Origin: CAZAQK01 sp046344715 | GTDB lineage: Bacteria > Pseudomonadota > Alphaproteobacteria > Rickettsiales > SXRF01 | Length of the DNA: 64,000 nt | Reading direction: 5' to 3' | Assembly: GCA_046344715.1 (NCBI GenBank) | Contig: JBKDKX010000008.1 | Span: 48,173-112,172 of the forward strand | Part shown: one piece after another, positions 61,781 through 64,000 of the stretch | Position numbering within the stretch: the stretch's first letter is position 1 | Layout: each line of letters opens with the position of its first letter | Position numbers and translations under genes: made by a program | The notes under the pieces: generated by a model | Told to the model about the DNA's origin: nothing | The model's input: the letters and a program-made list of their open reading frames with translations, nothing else | Database searches by the model: none

Positions 61781-62505
61781 TATTCCATCTCGAACGTAAC
61801 AGATACAGCTTCACGAATCGTACTCATACCCGGCAGGCTTGGGGCAACAGATCCACCGCCCATCTCCATAGCGGCATCTGCCATTTTAGCCATCATGGGC
61901 ATTGGCATAACCGGCGGTTGCGCCCCACCAAGTGAAATAGAAATAGGTTTGCCCAGCGTCATGCCTGCCGTTTTTGCAAGCAGTTCCGCTTTGGCTTTTG
62001 CATTCTCAAATGCCTTAGCGCGTACTTTCAGCATATGACTTTCCGGATCCGCAAGGCCAAATTCTACGCCACCTACTTGGTCAACTCCCGCTTCCACCAC
62101 TTTGGAAAGCAGGCGCTCATGTATATCCATTTTCTTCATGGTGATGCGTAAGGAACGGTTTACCACATAACCCGTAAGCCGCTGCTTGCCATTATCATAA
62201 TTATATTCCGGCGACACATAGAGGTTAGAGGTCGCCACATCGTTTTTAGGAATTTCGAATTCTTTGGTAATCGCCACCAGCTTTTCTGTCAGCTTGTCAT
62301 TGGCCTGCTTGGCTTCCTGCAGGCTGATATTGCGGCTAACCAGCGAGATATTCAGCACCGCCTGATCTGGCACAATGTCCTCATGCGCCTCGCCGGTGAC
62401 CGAAATCATCCGCATGGGGTGCGGCATAGGTGTCATTTGGGCGTGGGAAGCGGCAGAAACCAAGGTTATTAGGGTCGCAAGTGCCAAAATCTTTTTCATT
62501 TTCAT
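61780..62505 (-). CDS. SIMPL-domain (DUF541) periplasmic protein
   Basis: A 241-residue secreted protein. Signal peptide MKMKKILALATLITLVSAASHAQ is clear. The mature protein follows the SIMPL/DUF541 pattern (ISVTGEAHEDIVPDQAVLNISLVSRN, LYVSPEYNYDNGKQRLTGYVVNRSLRITMKKMD). The family (BP26/YggE) is linked to oxidative stress and envelope integrity and can form channel-like oligomers. Cotranscribed with the GNAT and thioredoxin-like genes. Confidence 0.93.
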   Translation of the reverse strand: MKMKKILALATLITLVSAASHAQMTPMPHPMRMISVTGEAHEDIVPDQAVLNISLVSRNISLQEAKQANDKLTEKLVAITKEFEIPKNDVATSNLYVSPEYNYDNGKQRLTGYVVNRSLRITMKKMDIHERLLSKVVEAGVDQVGGVEFGLADPESHMLKVRAKAFENAKAKAELLAKTAGMTLGKPISISLGGAQPPVMPMPMMAKMADAAMEMGGGSVAPSLPGMSTIREAVSVTFEME

Positions 62506-62551
62506 CTCCTTTGTGCCATATATGTGCTTTCAAACCGCAATTTAACAGACA

Positions 62552-63856
62552 ATGACCGCAATCAAAACAGCAAATTCACCGCCCTCTGCCCGCTTAAGCT
62601 GCCTGCACGCGCTTACCTTGTGCCTGGAAAAAAAGCTACCGCTGGAGAATACATGGGGTGAGGATGCTGGTTTTGCAACCCTGCCACCACAAGATAAGGC
62701 CTTTGCCCAACGGCTCGCCCGCACCACCATCCGCCATCTAGGGCAGATTGATGATGTGCTTTCAAAATTTCTTGAACAACCGCTGCATGATAAAGCCCCC
62801 ATCGCAATGCATGTGCTGCGCATGGGCACGGCGCAATTGCTTTGGATGGAAATTCCCGCGCATGCTGCCGTGCATTCCTCCGTGGAACTGGCCAAAGAAT
62901 CCGGCCAGTACCCCTATACGGGGTTGGTGAATGCTGTACTGAAGAACTTATCCGAGCAAGGACACCTACTCATAAAAAGGCAGAAAAATATTGGGAAGTT
63001 GAATACGCCGCTGTGGCTTTGGAAAAACTGGGTGGAAGCCCATGGTGAGGATACGGCGGAAAATATCGCGCGCGCGCATATGTTGGAAGCACCACTGGAT
63101 ATCAGCGTAAAATCTGATGCCGATGCATGGGCAAAGAAATTGGGTGGCGAAGTGCTGCCAGAAGGCTCCGTGCGTATTGCAGAGCCACCCGCCATCACCC
63201 AAATGGAAGGTTTTGAAGAAGGCCACTGGTGGGTGCAGGATGTGGCTGCAACAATTCCGGCGCAACTCCTTGGCGACATTAAAGGCAAGCGCGTCATTGA
63301 TTTATGTGCAGCACCCGGTGGCAAAACCGCACAGCTCATTGCAGCAGGCGCAAAAGTAACAGCGGTGGAAATTTCCAAAAACCGTATGAGCATTTTGAAA
63401 TCAAACCTCGCACGTTTGCAGATGGATGCAGAATGTATTGTGGCGGATGCCTATACATGGAAACCGGATTTCACGCCCGATGCCATATTGCTGGATGCTC
63501 CCTGCTCCGCCACTGGCACGCTGCGCCGCCATCCGGATGTGGCACTCAATAAAACCGCAGGCGATATTACCCGCCTTGCCGCTACCCAGAAAAAATTGCT
63601 GAACCACGCGCTAGACCTGCTGCCCAAAGGCGGAAAACTGGTATACGCTGTGTGCTCCCTGCAACCGGAAGAGGGCGAATACCAAATAAACAAGCTGCTG
63701 AATGAAAAAAGTGATGTATCGCTGATTCCTATCACCTCAGGCGTATTAGCACCTTATACCACACCGTATGGCTGGATTCGCACCCTGCCCTGCCACAAGC
63801 CTGAAAATGGCGGTATGGATGGTTTTTTTGCTGCGCTTCTAGTAAAAGGCGGATAA
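62552..63856 (+). CDS. rsmB: 16S rRNA (cytosine-C5)-methyltransferase, RsmB family
   Basis: A 434-residue protein. The N-terminal NusB-like domain (1-145) is followed by a SAM-dependent methyltransferase: VIDLCAAPGGKTAQLIAAGA as motif I, LLDAPCSATGTLRRHPDV with one catalytic Cys (about 319), and YAVCSLQPEEGE with the second Cys (about 369). RsmB methylates C967 of 16S rRNA. The divergent promoter with the SIMPL gene is only 46 nt long. Confidence 0.95.
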   Translation: MTAIKTANSPPSARLSCLHALTLCLEKKLPLENTWGEDAGFATLPPQDKAFAQRLARTTIRHLGQIDDVLSKFLEQPLHDKAPIAMHVLRMGTAQLLWMEIPAHAAVHSSVELAKESGQYPYTGLVNAVLKNLSEQGHLLIKRQKNIGKLNTPLWLWKNWVEAHGEDTAENIARAHMLEAPLDISVKSDADAWAKKLGGEVLPEGSVRIAEPPAITQMEGFEEGHWWVQDVAATIPAQLLGDIKGKRVIDLCAAPGGKTAQLIAAGAKVTAVEISKNRMSILKSNLARLQMDAECIVADAYTWKPDFTPDAILLDAPCSATGTLRRHPDVALNKTAGDITRLAATQKKLLNHALDLLPKGGKLVYAVCSLQPEEGEYQINKLLNEKSDVSLIPITSGVLAPYTTPYGWIRTLPCHKPENGGMDGFFAALLVKGG

Positions 63857-63859
63857 ACA

Positions 63860-64000
63860 CCCTTGGCTCTAAAACGAAGTGCAACACTTGTGATAAGCAG
63901 GTGTTGCTATGGAAAAACAATATGTTCACCTTTCCCGCGCTGAGAGGGATGAGATATTCCGCCTTTTAAAAGGCGGAATATCTCGGCGCAAAATTGCAAC
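63860..64000 (+). mobile_element. IS30-family insertion sequence, left end (cut by window)
   Basis: The ATG at 63909 begins MEKQYVHLSRAERDEIFRLL and continues KGGISRRKIA.., the helix-turn-helix N-terminus of IS30-type transposases. The stretch GCTCTAAAACGAAGTGCAACACTTGTG just before resembles the terminal region of such elements and probably includes the inverted repeat. The element starts only a few bases after the rsmB stop. The rest lies outside. Confidence 0.8.
63909..64000 (+). CDS. IS30-family transposase, N-terminal fragment
   Basis: Thirty residues before the window ends, open to the edge. HLSRAERDEIFRLLKGGISRRKIA is the conserved start of IS30 transposases, which bind the terminal repeats through this helix-turn-helix. 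The catalytic DDE core is not visible. Confidence 0.85.
   Translation, partial: MEKQYVHLSRAERDEIFRLLKGGISRRKIA

Noticed and set aside
1..64000. CRISPR arrays, tRNA or rRNA genes
   Set aside because: No regularly spaced direct repeats, no tRNA cloverleaf with a CCA-type end and no rRNA core sequence noticed in the intergenic stretches.

Overview
The window looks like a chromosomal segment of a flagellated, Gram-negative alphaproteobacterium of moderate GC (judged by eye, not computed). Pointers are a FlbD-like sigma-54 activator that lacks the receiver aspartate, a transhydrogenase split into PntAA/PntAB/PntB, an OxyR with AhpC-AhpD, a K+-independent type proton pyrophosphatase and ParE. Dispersed palindromic elements (GTCATTGCGAG.., GTCATTCTGAGC..) of the kind common in Rickettsiales and related lineages are also present. 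No rRNA, tRNA or CRISPR array was seen. The genus cannot be fixed from sequence alone.

Layout. 1-8.7 kb (minus): one tightly packed run exbB-exbD-exbD-tonB-rfbB-rfbA-rfbD-rfbC-glycosyltransferase/epimerase fusion-D-amino acid aminotransferase-HAD hydrolase, mostly with 4-nt overlaps. It joins a Ton/Tol-type energy transducer to dTDP-rhamnose synthesis. 9-16.3 kb: a tiny lipoprotein, an RluA-type pseudouridine synthase, a highly divergent PEP-carboxylase-like protein with altered catalytic motifs, beta-carbonic anhydrase, a PAP2 phosphatase without an obvious start codon, and two exopolysaccharide genes. 16.5-22.5 kb: parE behind a set of hairpins, a sugar-phosphate nucleotidyltransferase, an M17 aminopeptidase, a MarR regulator and a GYF_2 membrane protein. 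22.7-34 kb (plus): flagellar cluster fliF-fliG-fliH-fliN-flbD-(49-aa ORF)-flhA-(CBU_0592-like)-flhF-flhG-fliK-like, covering the basal body, export gate, class-II/III regulator and polar placement.

34-43.6 kb: a Cys-paired secreted protein, polyprenyl diphosphate synthase, a UPF0114 protein, oxyR divergent from ahpC-ahpD with a near-complete OxyR operator between them, a glutamine amidotransferase, an active-looking PAS-GGDEF cyclase, htpG and a secreted ankyrin/coiled-coil protein. 43.7-48 kb (minus): a lipid-handling cluster (Ntn-type amidase, DgkA, LplT-like MFS, acyl-ACP synthetase). 48-57.5 kb (plus): folE, apaG, a Gly-rich protein, the pnt operon, three unrecognised envelope genes including a GT-C-like membrane protein, xseB, ispA and a DedA/VTT-like protein. 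57.6-64 kb: a lipoprotein, hppA, a thioredoxin-like protein, a GNAT, a SIMPL protein, rsmB, and the 5' end of an IS30-family element cut by the window edge.

No single clear-cut new system such as a defence island or a secondary-metabolite cluster is visible. The most interesting leads are the degenerate PEPC homologue, the Ton-rhamnose operon, the lipid-salvage cluster, the envelope trio behind pntB, the startless PAP2 frame, the hairpin/DnaA-box region before fliF, and a palindromic element that supplies the pntAA stop codon.
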